DNA of 64,000 bases from SYFY01 sp031385325 (lineage in GTDB: Bacteria > Pseudomonadota > Gammaproteobacteria > Pseudomonadales > Azotimanducaceae), in NCBI GenBank assembly GCA_031385325.1, contig JANNBJ010000123.1, forward strand, positions 7,740 through 71,739, in the 5' to 3' direction. Below the pieces are notes generated by a model. That model saw only the letters and a list, made by a program, of their open reading frames with translations. It had not been told where the DNA came from and did no database searches. This document shows, in pieces, positions 52,827 through 61,806 of the stretch (position 1 is its first letter; each line of letters opens with the position of its first letter). The translations under genes were made by a program, and so were the position numbers.

Positions 52827-53147
52827 CTATTCAGTGATCAGCGCCAGGCTGTCGTGGACTTTGACGACGCCGCGAACTTCAGTTGCAATCTTGAGCGCCC
52901 GGTTCCGCAGCACTTCGCTGGGGATACGACCACTCAGTGTGACCGCACCCTGATAGACGTCCACGTTGATTTTCAAGCCTTGAATATCCGGATCGGCAAT
53001 CAGCTTCGCTTTGACAGCGGTATAGATCGCCGAGTCATCAGTCAATTCTCCCGGCGTGCGTCGGTTTGGATCGTCGTATGTCTGACAGGCAGAAAGGATA
53101 GCCATGAATACAGCAAGCAAGGCAAATCTGAGGCGCGTCGTGATCAT
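52827..53147 (-). CDS. BON-domain lipoprotein
   Basis: 106 aa. Lipoprotein signal with lipobox (LLAVFMAILSAC, Cys about 21). One BON domain: DSAIYTAVKAKLIADPDIQ, NVDVYQGAVTLSGRIPSEVL, RALKIATEVRGVVKVHDSL. BON proteins such as OsmY and Kbp bind membranes or phospholipids and are linked to envelope stability. ATG start 53147; convergent with the NRPS gene, 29 bases between stops. Confidence 0.93.
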   Translation of the reverse strand: MITTRLRFALLAVFMAILSACQTYDDPNRRTPGELTDDSAIYTAVKAKLIADPDIQGLKINVDVYQGAVTLSGRIPSEVLRNRALKIATEVRGVVKVHDSLALITE

Positions 53148-53222
53148 CGATAGTCCCTGGCAGATGAGTGTTATCGCGTGACAGGATTAGAATGGCCGAG
53201 AGTGTAACAAAGCAGGCTGAAC

Positions 53223-54143
53223 ATGTCCGACCTCACCATACTTGCAGAAGGATTGAAGTTTCCGGAAGGCCCGATAGCCATGGCGGATGGCAGCGTACTG
53301 CTCGTTGAGATTGCCCGCGGCACCCTGTCGCGCGTACGTGACGGCAAGACCGAAGTCGTGGCCGAGCTGGGTGGCGGACCCAATGGCGCGGCCATCGGTC
53401 CGGACGGCGCGGTATATGTCTGTAACAACGGTGGCTTCCAGTGGATTGAACGAAATGGCCGGATCTTTCCCGGTGAAGAACCGGAAAACTACGCGGGTGG
53501 CCGGATCGAAAAAGTCGATATCAACACCGGCAAGTCAGAAATCCTCTACACCCACTGCCAGGGTCAGCCGCTGCGTGGACCAAACGATCTGGTGTTTGAT
53601 AGGCAGGGCGGTTTCTGGTTTACCGATCATGGCAAGACACGCCGGCGCGAACGCGATCGCACCGGCGTTTTCTACGCCAAAGCCGATGGGTCACACATTC
53701 GCGAAGTGCTGTTTCCGATGGAAGGCCCGAATGGCATTGGATTATCGCCGACAGAAGACGAACTGTACGTTGCAGAAACCCTGACCGGTCGGGTCTGGGC
53801 CTATGCCATTGCCTCGCCGGGTGTGCTCAAGCATGAACGCCGCGACCGGCCGGATGGCGGGCGGCTGCTGCGTGGCCGCAGTGGTTACTTTCTGTTCGAC
53901 TCCCTGGCGGTAGACAGCGCAGGCAACGTCTGTGTGGCCACCATTGTCGACGGTGGGATCACCATCCTCTCTCCTTCCGGCCGCGAACCGGGATTTGTAC
54001 CCATGCCCGATCCACTAACCACCAACATCTGTTTTGGCGGCAAGAATCTTGCGACCGCCTACATCACCTTGAGCTCGATTGGACAACTCGTCTCGATGCC
54101 GTGGCCAACGCCAGGACTAAAGCTGAATTACCAATCGTTCTAG
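53223..54143 (+). CDS. SMP-30/gluconolactonase/LRE-family protein
   Basis: 306 aa beta-propeller. Pattern: LTILAEGLKFPEGPIAMADG (metal-binding Glu), AELGGGPNGAAIGPDGAVYV, GQPLRGPNDLVFDRQGGFWF (Asn/Asp metal ligands), TDHGKTRRRERD, MEGPNGIGLSPTEDELYVAE and DSLAVDSAGNVCVATIVDGG. Probably a calcium- or zinc-dependent lactonase. No signal peptide. Substrate unknown. Divergent from the BON gene. Confidence 0.92.
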   Translation: MSDLTILAEGLKFPEGPIAMADGSVLLVEIARGTLSRVRDGKTEVVAELGGGPNGAAIGPDGAVYVCNNGGFQWIERNGRIFPGEEPENYAGGRIEKVDINTGKSEILYTHCQGQPLRGPNDLVFDRQGGFWFTDHGKTRRRERDRTGVFYAKADGSHIREVLFPMEGPNGIGLSPTEDELYVAETLTGRVWAYAIASPGVLKHERRDRPDGGRLLRGRSGYFLFDSLAVDSAGNVCVATIVDGGITILSPSGREPGFVPMPDPLTTNICFGGKNLATAYITLSSIGQLVSMPWPTPGLKLNYQSF

Positions 54144-54145
54144 TT

Positions 54146-54177
54146 GTTCAGGAAAGGCGGTGTTCAGGAAAGGCGGT
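54146..54177. repeat. Perfect 16-bp tandem duplication
   Basis: GTTCAGGAAAGGCGGT occurs twice head to tail (54146-54161 and 54162-54177), immediately after the SMP-30 gene stop. A second short direct repeat CTAGCCAC follows at 54181 and 54205. Together they occupy the gap before exbD. Likely a recent slippage duplication; a role is not evident. Confidence 0.6.
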
Positions 54178-54239
54178 TGTCTAGCCACATTCAAGCTGGT
54201 TAGACTAGCCACCGATTCAAATGGGGGCGGTGAAGAGCA

Positions 54240-54653
54240 ATGCGCAGGTCCTTTGGAAGTTCGTCGGATGAAGTACAGGATCAACAGATCAACCTGACCC
54301 CCATGCTCGATGTCGTGTTCATCATGCTGATTTTCTTCATCGTGACAGCTACTTTCGTGAAGGAAGTCGGGCTGGATGTCAACCAGCCTGAGGACACCAA
54401 CAAGCCATTAACCGTCGATCCGAACAAGAAGAGCATTGTTGTTCGAATTACCGATCGGGACCGCATCATCATCGCCCAGCGGGACGTCGACGTCCGCAGT
54501 GTGCGGGCCAACATCGAGAGACTGCACGCTGAGAATCCGGAGGCTCCGGTCATCATTCAACCGCACCCGCAATCCAGCACTGAAGCGATGATCACTGTCA
54601 TGGACTCGGCGCGTCAGGCGGGAGTGTATGCGGTGTCGTTTGCCTCGAACTAA
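54240..54653 (+). CDS. exbD: ExbD/TolR-family biopolymer transport protein
   Basis: 137 aa. N-terminal QQINLTPMLDVVFIMLIFFI contains the conserved Asp in the single membrane helix needed for proton-driven motion; the periplasmic part (RITDRDRIIIAQRDVDVRSV, NPEAPVIIQPHPQSST) is normal. Usually encoded with exbB and tonB; neither is adjacent. Start ATG 54240. Might serve TonB receptors such as the one at the left edge of the window, but that is only a possibility. Confidence 0.93.
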   Translation: MRRSFGSSSDEVQDQQINLTPMLDVVFIMLIFFIVTATFVKEVGLDVNQPEDTNKPLTVDPNKKSIVVRITDRDRIIIAQRDVDVRSVRANIERLHAENPEAPVIIQPHPQSSTEAMITVMDSARQAGVYAVSFASN

Positions 54654-54807
54654 CACTTTTCAATGAGATTGGGAGTGCACATGCAACTGCCTCCCAAGCG
54701 CAATTCCAATCCTGCGGGGTCATCGAGCAGAGTTTAAAAAAACCTGTTAGCCGCCGTGCTATCCCCTGGTTGTACATTGTCTCACTCAACTATCGAGTGG
54801 TATTCAC

Positions 54808-55932
54808 ATGCTGAATCAACTGGACGACTTTCCAATCCATCAGACGCCTGAACCCCTGGCGCACCCGGGCACCAGCGACCGGAATGTTTATGACCGTACC
54901 TGGTTCAATGGTTACGCTCCCGATGGTTCGTACTACTTCGGGATCGGCATGGCGGTCTATCCTCATCGTGGCATCCTCGATTGCGCCTTCAGCGTGGTTC
55001 AACCGGGAACACGACAACACTGCTTTTATGGCTCCAGGCGAGCACCGATGGAGCGCACGGACATGTCCGTTGGTCCATTCAGGTTGGAAGTGGTTGAACC
55101 GCTCCGACGCACGCGCGTGATCCTCGATGACAACAGCAGTGGCCTCGCCTGCGACCTCACCTTCTCTGCCCGCACGGGGGCGATTCAGGAAGCCCGCCAG
55201 ACCTTGTGGTCAGGTTCACGGCGAGTCATGGACGCCACCCGCTTCGATCAATTCGGACGATGGTCAGGCGTGGTTCGGACACCTGATGGCGAGATCAGGG
55301 TCGACGAGACTGTCTGCCATGGCACCAAGGACCGTTCATGGGGTGTCCGTAACGTCGGCGAACACGAAACTGGAGGCGCACCAGTCAACCCTAACGGTAT
55401 CGCCTTCATGTGGGCTCCCCTGTTCTGGGACGATCACATCACCCATGCCATCTTTTTTGACGGCCAGAAAGGCGAACCGCTGGTTCGGGAGGGAATCGTC
55501 GCCCCGCTCTACCCCAACGAAGCAGCCATTCCTGGTCTGGAAGGCAGTCGAGACGAGCGCATGGCGACTGCGCGCCATCGAATCCAATATCACAAAGGTT
55601 CACGCCTTGCCTCCAGAGTGGAGATCGATCTGGTAGGCCACAATGATGTGACCCGCTCCATAACCCTTGAGCCGATCCTGAAATTTCAGATGAAGGGACT
55701 TGGCTACGGTCACCCTGAGTGGGGTCAGGGTATGTGGAAAGGGGAACTGGCAATTGGTGGAGAATCTTTCGACACACGCCAGCTTGACCTGCTCGCCCGG
55801 GAAAACCTGCATACACAGCAGGTGGTTCGAGCCACGGATGGATGTCGTCAGGGCGTCGGCGTGTTTGAACAGATCGTGGTAGGCCCCTACGCTCCAGCCG
55901 GATTTACCCAGTTTTTCGACGGTGCCAGCTAA
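54808..55932 (+). CDS. Conserved protein of unknown function (AttH/lipocalin-like)
   Basis: 374 aa, no signal peptide. Beta-rich sequence with blocks DRTWFNGYAPDGSYYFGIGM, GLACDLTFSARTGAIQEARQ, DRSWGVRNVGEHETGG and HPEWGQGMWKGELAIG, reminiscent of the AttH/CrtC-like double lipocalin fold (hydroxyneurosporene synthase-related). That relation is my reading of composition and motifs (DRSWG), not a firm hit. It runs into ltaE with an eleven-base overlap, so the two are cotranscribed. Confidence 0.65.
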   Translation: MLNQLDDFPIHQTPEPLAHPGTSDRNVYDRTWFNGYAPDGSYYFGIGMAVYPHRGILDCAFSVVQPGTRQHCFYGSRRAPMERTDMSVGPFRLEVVEPLRRTRVILDDNSSGLACDLTFSARTGAIQEARQTLWSGSRRVMDATRFDQFGRWSGVVRTPDGEIRVDETVCHGTKDRSWGVRNVGEHETGGAPVNPNGIAFMWAPLFWDDHITHAIFFDGQKGEPLVREGIVAPLYPNEAAIPGLEGSRDERMATARHRIQYHKGSRLASRVEIDLVGHNDVTRSITLEPILKFQMKGLGYGHPEWGQGMWKGELAIGGESFDTRQLDLLARENLHTQQVVRATDGCRQGVGVFEQIVVGPYAPAGFTQFFDGAS

Positions 55933-56962
55933 CAACGTGCAACCCATCGATCTGCGTAGCGACACCGTTACTCGACCGACCCCGGCCATGCGAGCAGTCA
56001 TGGCGGCTGCCGAGGTCGGCGACGACGTATTCGGCGAAGATCCAACCGTGAATCGTCTGCAAGCCGTATTGGCTGAACGCCTCGGCAAAGAAGCCGGCCT
56101 GTTTGTAGCCAGCGGCACACAATCGAACCTGCTGGCACTGATGTCACACTGTGAGCGCGGGGATGAATTCATCGCTGGACAGCGTGCGCACGCGTACATG
56201 TACGAGGGCGGCGGCGCCGCTGTTCTGGGTGGTATTCAGCCGCAGCCCATCACCGTGCCTGAAGATGGCACCTTACCGTTACATGAAATCGACGCGGTGA
56301 TCAAACCGGATGACTTTCACTTCGCTCGCACGCGGCTGGTCTGCATCGAGAACACTTACAGCGGCAGAGTGCTGCCAATGGGGTACGTGGAATCACTCGG
56401 ACACTTCTGCGTTCAGCGAAATATCAAGCTGCATATGGATGGCGCGCGTTTTTTCAACGCCTGTATCGCCAGCGGTCAATCTGCAGTGCAACTGGCCGCC
56501 CCTTGCGACAGCATCAGTATCTGTCTCTCCAAAGGACTGGGAGCACCTGTGGGATCAGTACTCGTTGGCAGCGCGGAACTGATTGCCAAAGCACGTCGTT
56601 TGCGAAAGATGCTCGGAGGTGGCATGCGGCAGGCTGGCATACTTGCGGCAGCAGGACTATACGCGCTTGAGCATCACGTGGACCGGCTTGTTCTGGATCA
56701 TCGTCGAGCTGGAGTGTTGTCCGCAGCGCTGAGCCGGATATTTCCCGGCCGTGTCGAGCAACACACCAACATGATTCATCTTGATTTACCGGACTCAGAG
56801 TTGAAGCCGTTGCTCGCTCACATGAACACACATGGTGTGAAAATTCATCGGCCCAGATGGGTTCTGCACCTCGACATCGGCGACGAAGACCTCGAGCACC
56901 TGATCAGGACTGTTGGTCGTTATGATCCCCAGCGCCCGGCTCATTCAATCACCTCCACCTGA
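55922..56962 (+). CDS. ltaE: Low-specificity L-threonine aldolase
   Basis: 346 aa, GTG start overlapping the previous gene. PLP enzyme of fold type I: IDLRSDTVTRPTPAMRAVMA, AEVGDDVFGEDPTVNRLQ, LFVASGTQSNLLALMSH, ENTYSGRVLP, LHMDGARFFNACIASG and the PLP Lys in SICLSKGLGAPVGSVLVG. Cleaves L-threonine and allo-threonine to glycine and acetaldehyde. Converges on the MOSC gene with a 22-base overlap. Confidence 0.95.
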   Translation: MPANNVQPIDLRSDTVTRPTPAMRAVMAAAEVGDDVFGEDPTVNRLQAVLAERLGKEAGLFVASGTQSNLLALMSHCERGDEFIAGQRAHAYMYEGGGAAVLGGIQPQPITVPEDGTLPLHEIDAVIKPDDFHFARTRLVCIENTYSGRVLPMGYVESLGHFCVQRNIKLHMDGARFFNACIASGQSAVQLAAPCDSISICLSKGLGAPVGSVLVGSAELIAKARRLRKMLGGGMRQAGILAAAGLYALEHHVDRLVLDHRRAGVLSAALSRIFPGRVEQHTNMIHLDLPDSELKPLLAHMNTHGVKIHRPRWVLHLDIGDEDLEHLIRTVGRYDPQRPAHSITST

Positions 56963-57726
56963 TCCCCAACACGAATAACGCCTGTTCCTCTGGCCACCAG
57001 ATTCTGGCCAAACATCACACCACCTGGCGTCCGCCGATAAGTGCCCAGCGTACGCAGTGGCTGCATGTCAGCCGAAGGTTTCGCGGTGTCCGGGTCGATG
57101 GTCGTGAACACGCAACGATCACAGGGTTTCATGTGTTCGAACATCACGTCACCAACGCGAATCCGGTTCCATTGGTCTTCTGCAAATGCCTCAGTACCGT
57201 CGACGACCATGTTTGGCCGGAAGTTTCGCATGGATACGGGACGCTCCAATCGTCCGTTGAGATCTGCCAATGATGCGGAGCCAATCAACAAGTAGGGATA
57301 ACCATCGGCGAACGAAAACCGGATTGTGGAATCTGCCCGCAACACACGGTGCGAAGTTGCGCCGATGTACAACAACCGGGCAGCGATTCCCAGGTACTGG
57401 CTAAACCACTCGTCGGCAGCGCTGTCGCCCCACCACGCATCGAATCGATAGGCCCACACGCCGGTCGACCGCAATCGGTTGAATAGTACACGGCGGACTA
57501 CAAGCTCCGGCATCCCGGGTGCCTGCAGGGACAATCCCTCAATGGTTGGAACAGCCCTCACGAGCACGAGCTTAGGATGCATGCGACCAGTGAGAAACTG
57601 CCCTGAGTCATCAGTGACCATCCACTCACGGTCGTAGGCAGGTCCCGCCGAGGTGATCCTGGCGCTGGATCCTTCGATCCCCGCACACGACTTGACCGGG
57701 TAGTTCCACAATTGAGTGAGTTGCAT
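56941..57726 (-). CDS. MOSC-domain protein (YcbX-like)
   Basis: 261 aa. N-terminal MOSC beta-barrel (LWNYPVKSCAGIEGSSARIT, YDREWMVTDDSGQFLTGR) and C-terminal MOSC domain with FRPNMVVDGTEAFAEDQWN and the Cys that would hold molybdenum (FEHMKPCDRCVFTTIDPDT). Relatives such as YcbX and mARC reduce N-hydroxylated compounds. Last gene of the minus-strand operon starting near 61541; 37 bases after the 2-hydroxyacid dehydrogenase. Confidence 0.93.
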   Translation of the reverse strand: MQLTQLWNYPVKSCAGIEGSSARITSAGPAYDREWMVTDDSGQFLTGRMHPKLVLVRAVPTIEGLSLQAPGMPELVVRRVLFNRLRSTGVWAYRFDAWWGDSAADEWFSQYLGIAARLLYIGATSHRVLRADSTIRFSFADGYPYLLIGSASLADLNGRLERPVSMRNFRPNMVVDGTEAFAEDQWNRIRVGDVMFEHMKPCDRCVFTTIDPDTAKPSADMQPLRTLGTYRRTPGGVMFGQNLVARGTGVIRVGDQVEVIE

Positions 57727-57763
57727 GAGTTGAACCCTCCGATTTTTTTCAGCGATCAGGCTG

Positions 57764-58909
57764 CTAGCCTGCTGTTCGAATGATTTCGGTGTGCCTGAGC
57801 GATTCGATGTTGTCGCAGCCTAACTGAGCCATGACATTGTCCACTTCGTTTTCAAGCAGATCGGCCAGCAGCTTGGCGCCACGCTCTGCTCCAGCAGCGG
57901 CACAGGCGAACAACCATGGCCGCCCTGTCATCACGAAGTCCGCGCCAAGCACGAGGGACTTGATCACGTCCTCTCCGGAGCGAATCCCGCTTTCCATAAT
58001 CAGGGGATAGTCCAGTCCAACCGCTGTTCGAATGGCAGGCAATACATCCAGTGGTGAAACTGCGCAACCCAGCTGCCGTCCACCGTGATTGGAGATAACA
58101 AGAGCGTCAATGCCCAAGTGCTTGAGTCGGATGGCGTCGTCCGTCGCCAGCACTCCTTTGACGATCAACTGATGAGGCCAGAGTGCACGAACTTGCTCGA
58201 GCATCTCCCAATCAAGTTTCGCCTGCATCATCGATGCCATGAACGCTCGCGTTGCCTCGGGACCGTTCTGCTGCAGATCGTTTTGACTGAAGTTGACCAT
58301 CTTCGGCACCCCACGCATCAGGGTAGAGAGCGACCACCCGGGATGCAGGGCGTAGTCAAGCAGCAGCTTCGGTGATCGCCAGATGGGTTCTGCGAAGTGG
58401 TTACGACGGTCACGAAACCGCAGTCCGGGATTAGCTGCGTCAACCGTCAAAACAAGTGCACGCACACCGGCTGCCTCAGCCCGCTGCATGAGGGACTCGC
58501 TGACCCGAAAGTCGGCACCAATATAGAGTTGAAACCAGAGCATGCCGTTGGCGAGTTCTGCTGCGGTTTCGATGCTCGTGCTGCCCGCTGCAGACAACGT
58601 ATACGGCAGGCTTTTACTCGCTGCAGTCGTCAGTAGTGCCCGATCAGTCCCAGACCATGCCAGATTCCCCAATCCCATGGGCGAAATCCCGAATGGAACG
58701 GCATAGTCGACACCCAACAATCGGACCACAGTGCTACGCACCATTGGTGCACGCAGCACTCGGGGTACCAACGCCATGCCTGAGAATGCAGACTCGTTGC
58801 GACGCTGCGCGGCCTCCGATCCCGCCCCACCTTTGATGAAATCAAATATCGTTCGTGGTAAACGACGGCGCGCTGCCCTTTCAAGATCGCTGGTTTGGAG
58901 GAATGTCAC
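57764..58909 (-). CDS. FMN-dependent alpha-hydroxy acid dehydrogenase (L-lactate dehydrogenase-like)
   Basis: 381 aa, GTG start. (beta/alpha)8 FMN enzyme: RTIFDFIKGGAGSEAAQRRN, FGISPMGLGNLAWSGTDRAL, QLYIGADFRVSESLMQRAEA, VLTVDAANPGLRFRDRRNHF, LIVKGVLATDDAIRLKHLG, VISNHGGRQLGCAVSPLDVL (catalytic His, Arg) and ADFVMTGRPWLFACAA. Oxidises an L-2-hydroxy acid such as lactate or mandelate. Starts three bases after the upstream phosphopantetheinyl transferase gene. Confidence 0.94.
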   Translation of the reverse strand: MTFLQTSDLERAARRRLPRTIFDFIKGGAGSEAAQRRNESAFSGMALVPRVLRAPMVRSTVVRLLGVDYAVPFGISPMGLGNLAWSGTDRALLTTAASKSLPYTLSAAGSTSIETAAELANGMLWFQLYIGADFRVSESLMQRAEAAGVRALVLTVDAANPGLRFRDRRNHFAEPIWRSPKLLLDYALHPGWSLSTLMRGVPKMVNFSQNDLQQNGPEATRAFMASMMQAKLDWEMLEQVRALWPHQLIVKGVLATDDAIRLKHLGIDALVISNHGGRQLGCAVSPLDVLPAIRTAVGLDYPLIMESGIRSGEDVIKSLVLGADFVMTGRPWLFACAAAGAERGAKLLADLLENEVDNVMAQLGCDNIESLRHTEIIRTAG

Positions 58910-58912
58910 GCG

Positions 58913-59635
58913 TCATGACCCTGGCAGGTTGGAAACCGGGAACGTCAACTTGCCGCGGCGAACACGCAGAGGTAACCAGGTGATGACAACCGAGTGTGTG
59001 GTCGTCAGTCGTTTGGAAAAAATGGTCATCGAGATCGCCTTCCCTGCTCCAGGATCGGTCCCGATGTAGTGGGCCTCGTTGGAGTCAGCTGCGTCATCCA
59101 CAAACGTCACATCAGTGAAGTTGATGAACTTCCCAACCAGTGGATGCACCGCCTTGTAAAGTGCTTCCTTGGCACAGAACAGCTCCGTGGCAGATCTTCC
59201 ACCCCGGATTGCGTTTTGTTCATGCGCTGTAAACAAGGTGTCGAACAGATCTTCGCCAATCCTGCTGCGACGTTCGACATCAACGCCAATCCCGCCACAG
59301 CTTCGAGCGTGAGCCACAACCGCAATTGCTGCGTCATCACAATGTGCGATGCTGCCCAACAGGTGGCCCGGCCACACCGGTGAACGATCTTCTCGTCGCG
59401 TGATCGACGCCGGAGTCTCACCGAGTGCAGACATGGCCAGATGTGCAAAATGCCTGCCGGTGCTGTACTCAAGTTGGCGTTTCATTGCCCAGTGGTCAAT
59501 GCCTTGCGCTTCTGCCCCCAGAAGCTGCCCGCGAAAATCGCCAATCGGACCAACGACACCTACACACTCATCGATATCGAATTGAGGGAGTTGCTCCTTG
59601 CTGATCGGACTATCGGCTTGAACCAGCCAATTCAC
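58913..59635 (-). CDS. 4'-phosphopantetheinyl transferase (Sfp/EntD-like), copy 1
   Basis: 240 aa, GTG start overlapping the stop of the nucleoside transporter gene. Motifs: LGSIAHCDDAAIAVVAH, GGIGVDVERRSRI (first metal-binding Asp) and TELFCAKEALYKAVHPLVGK (Glu, Lys). It transfers the phosphopantetheine arm of CoA to carrier-protein serines. Possible clients: the NRPS T domain (48856-52797) and the carrier protein at 24773-25027. Confidence 0.92.
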   Translation of the reverse strand: MNWLVQADSPISKEQLPQFDIDECVGVVGPIGDFRGQLLGAEAQGIDHWAMKRQLEYSTGRHFAHLAMSALGETPASITRREDRSPVWPGHLLGSIAHCDDAAIAVVAHARSCGGIGVDVERRSRIGEDLFDTLFTAHEQNAIRGGRSATELFCAKEALYKAVHPLVGKFINFTDVTFVDDAADSNEAHYIGTDPGAGKAISMTIFSKRLTTTHSVVITWLPLRVRRGKLTFPVSNLPGS

Positions 59636-60873
59636 GGAAACAAACCGATCAACGTCACGATGGCGCCGGTCATGGAAGCCGTCAAAGTGCCGGAAATCAG
59701 CGTGGCCGGCGCAATCCTGAGAATCTCATCACGGCGCTGTGGAGCAAGTGTGGCGAGCCCACCGATCAGTATTCCGAGACTGCCGAAATTGGTAAATCCG
59801 CAGAGTGCATAAGTCATGGTAAGTACGCTGGCACTTGATAACATGCCGGCGGGCAAGGCTGCCATCTGCAGATACGCGACGACCTCATTCAGAATCAATT
59901 TGCTCGCCAGAAGGCTGCCAGCCGTTTCCGCCTCCCTCCAGGGAATGCCAATCAACCAGGCAACCGGTGCAAACAACGGCCCGGTCATCCGTTCCAGACT
60001 GAGCGGCGCACCGAGGATTTCAACGTTGCCGATGATGTAGTTGACCAGCGCCACCAAAGACACCAGCACCAGCACCATGGCGCCCACATTGACTGCAAGT
60101 TGCAGGCCGTCGACGGTGCCTCGGGTGATGGCGTCCATGTGGCTGTTATAGATCAACCCATCCGAAACCTCTCCCGCCGGGCTTTCTTCATCTGGCGGAT
60201 ACATGATTCGAGCGACCACGATCGCACCGATAACGTTGAGCACCGACGCAATGATGATGTGCCCGAGCGCTCCGTCAATTTGATCTCTGAGAATGGACGC
60301 ATAAAGCACCATGATCGAACCGGCGACCGTGCTCATGCCGCAGGTCATCAGTGTAAAGAGCTCCGATCGACTCATCCGGTCGAGGTAGGCTCGGACCACC
60401 AACGGTGTCTCTGCCATGCCGAGAAATATACTGGCCGCCGCCCCGGTGCCTACCGCGCCACCGACACCGAGCAATCTGGTCAACGCACGCCCCAGGATTC
60501 GTACCAGCGTCGGCAGGATCCGCCAATACCACAACAACGCGACCAGAACGCTGAACACGATGATCTGGGGCAACACACGAAACGCAAACAGGAACAGACC
60601 ATTTGAATCCGTGACGCTATAGGGCGCAGCGGCCCCACCCAGGTAGCCAAACACAAACGAAGTACCCGACAGGGAAGCGGTTTGGACGGCATTGACCACT
60701 GAATTGAGACTGAGCAACGCGCTGGCAAAGATGGGTACATGAAACAACAGATAGGCCAGTACCAGCTGCGTGGTGATGCCGACGAACACCATCCGCCAGG
60801 GCACTTTCGCCCGCTCCTGGCTAAGCAGCCAGGCGACACCAACGAACACCGCGATACCCAGTACTGATTGCAC
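59632..60873 (-). CDS. CNT-family nucleoside transporter (NupC-like)
   Basis: About 413 aa from GTG 60873, which shares its G with the preceding stop codon (TAGTG). Eight or more membrane helices; family motifs FGYLGGAAAPYSVTDSN, GAAASIFLGMAETPLVVRAY, SRSELFTLMTCGMSTVAGSI, NEVVAYLQMA and YALCGFTNFGSLGILIGGLA. Cation-coupled nucleoside import. Its placement between two phosphopantetheinyl transferase genes is unusual. Confidence 0.93.
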   Translation of the reverse strand: MQSVLGIAVFVGVAWLLSQERAKVPWRMVFVGITTQLVLAYLLFHVPIFASALLSLNSVVNAVQTASLSGTSFVFGYLGGAAAPYSVTDSNGLFLFAFRVLPQIIVFSVLVALLWYWRILPTLVRILGRALTRLLGVGGAVGTGAAASIFLGMAETPLVVRAYLDRMSRSELFTLMTCGMSTVAGSIMVLYASILRDQIDGALGHIIIASVLNVIGAIVVARIMYPPDEESPAGEVSDGLIYNSHMDAITRGTVDGLQLAVNVGAMVLVLVSLVALVNYIIGNVEILGAPLSLERMTGPLFAPVAWLIGIPWREAETAGSLLASKLILNEVVAYLQMAALPAGMLSSASVLTMTYALCGFTNFGSLGILIGGLATLAPQRRDEILRIAPATLISGTLTASMTGAIVTLIGLFP

Positions 60874-61541
60874 TAACGATGCTCCCCGATTTCGAAGCGG
60901 GTCAGAACCGCCTCTTCGATCAAACCCCAATGACCGATGCCGTCTTCAAGTGGCCGATTCGACTCATTTTGCCCCACATAACTGGCGCGAAATTCGGCTT
61001 CTTTCGGATTCAGCGCGATCTCTACTTCCCGATAGCCCACATACAATCCGGCGATCGGATAGATCGCTTTGTAGACCGCCTCCTTGGCGCTGAACACAAT
61101 CGTCGCCAAACGCAGAAAATCTTCGTCCAGCGGGAGAAGCGCCTGACTTTCCGTCTCAGTCAGAATTTTTCCGGCGGCTCGTTCAGACAGCCTGCCGAAG
61201 TGCTCGATATCGAGCCCCAAACCAGCCAGGGACCCGCTGACCGCAGCGCCAACCAGCTGCCGACTGTGCGTGAGACTGCCACGCATGCCATTCGGCCACA
61301 CTGGCGATCGGCTCACCCCAGTCAGGACGGCTCCTCCCGGCAGTCCTCGCGCCGCCATGGCTCGCCGTGCACAGTATCGCCCGGACGAAAATTCGTCTCG
61401 ACGGCGACGCGCGCGACCCTCCAACAGAGGCAGCTCGGTGGGCAGAAGCAGATCGCATCGGTCAGCGATATGGGCGACATAAATCGTCGAATGCGTACTG
61501 TGAGGAATCGCCGGTTGAATGAGCTCGACGCCACTTTCCAT
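60873..61541 (-). CDS. 4'-phosphopantetheinyl transferase, copy 2
   Basis: About 222 aa from ATG 61541 (the frame is open to 61712 but the start there is poor). EntD-type motifs: GSLTHSRQLVGAAVSG, LGLDIEHFGRL (metal Asp, Glu) and IVFSAKEAVYKAIYPIAG. Clearly different in sequence from copy 1 in the same operon, so it is not a recent tandem duplicate; each may serve its own carrier proteins. First gene of the coupled operon running down to 56941. Confidence 0.9.
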   Translation of the reverse strand: MESGVELIQPAIPHSTHSTIYVAHIADRCDLLLPTELPLLEGRARRRRDEFSSGRYCARRAMAARGLPGGAVLTGVSRSPVWPNGMRGSLTHSRQLVGAAVSGSLAGLGLDIEHFGRLSERAAGKILTETESQALLPLDEDFLRLATIVFSAKEAVYKAIYPIAGLYVGYREVEIALNPKEAEFRASYVGQNESNRPLEDGIGHWGLIEEAVLTRFEIGEHR

Positions 61542-61806
61542 CAGCACCGTCAATGAATCACCGCACCAGGAGCCTGTCGGACTTGAGCGATCGTCGCGAG
61601 TCGTGTGGGAGAGCGAGGACAGTTTTTCGCCATTTCGAGACGCATAGTGAGCCTTTCCAAAGGAAACACGGGGGCAACGAGAAATCGGGGAAAAATGGAC
61701 CGCTCTTCCCACCGACGCAGTAGATCAGTCTCAATTCCGACAGGCTCCTGGGTTAAGACAATTCGGCAATTGTGGTTGATCCGTGTGGCAGATACCATCC
61801 GACCTC

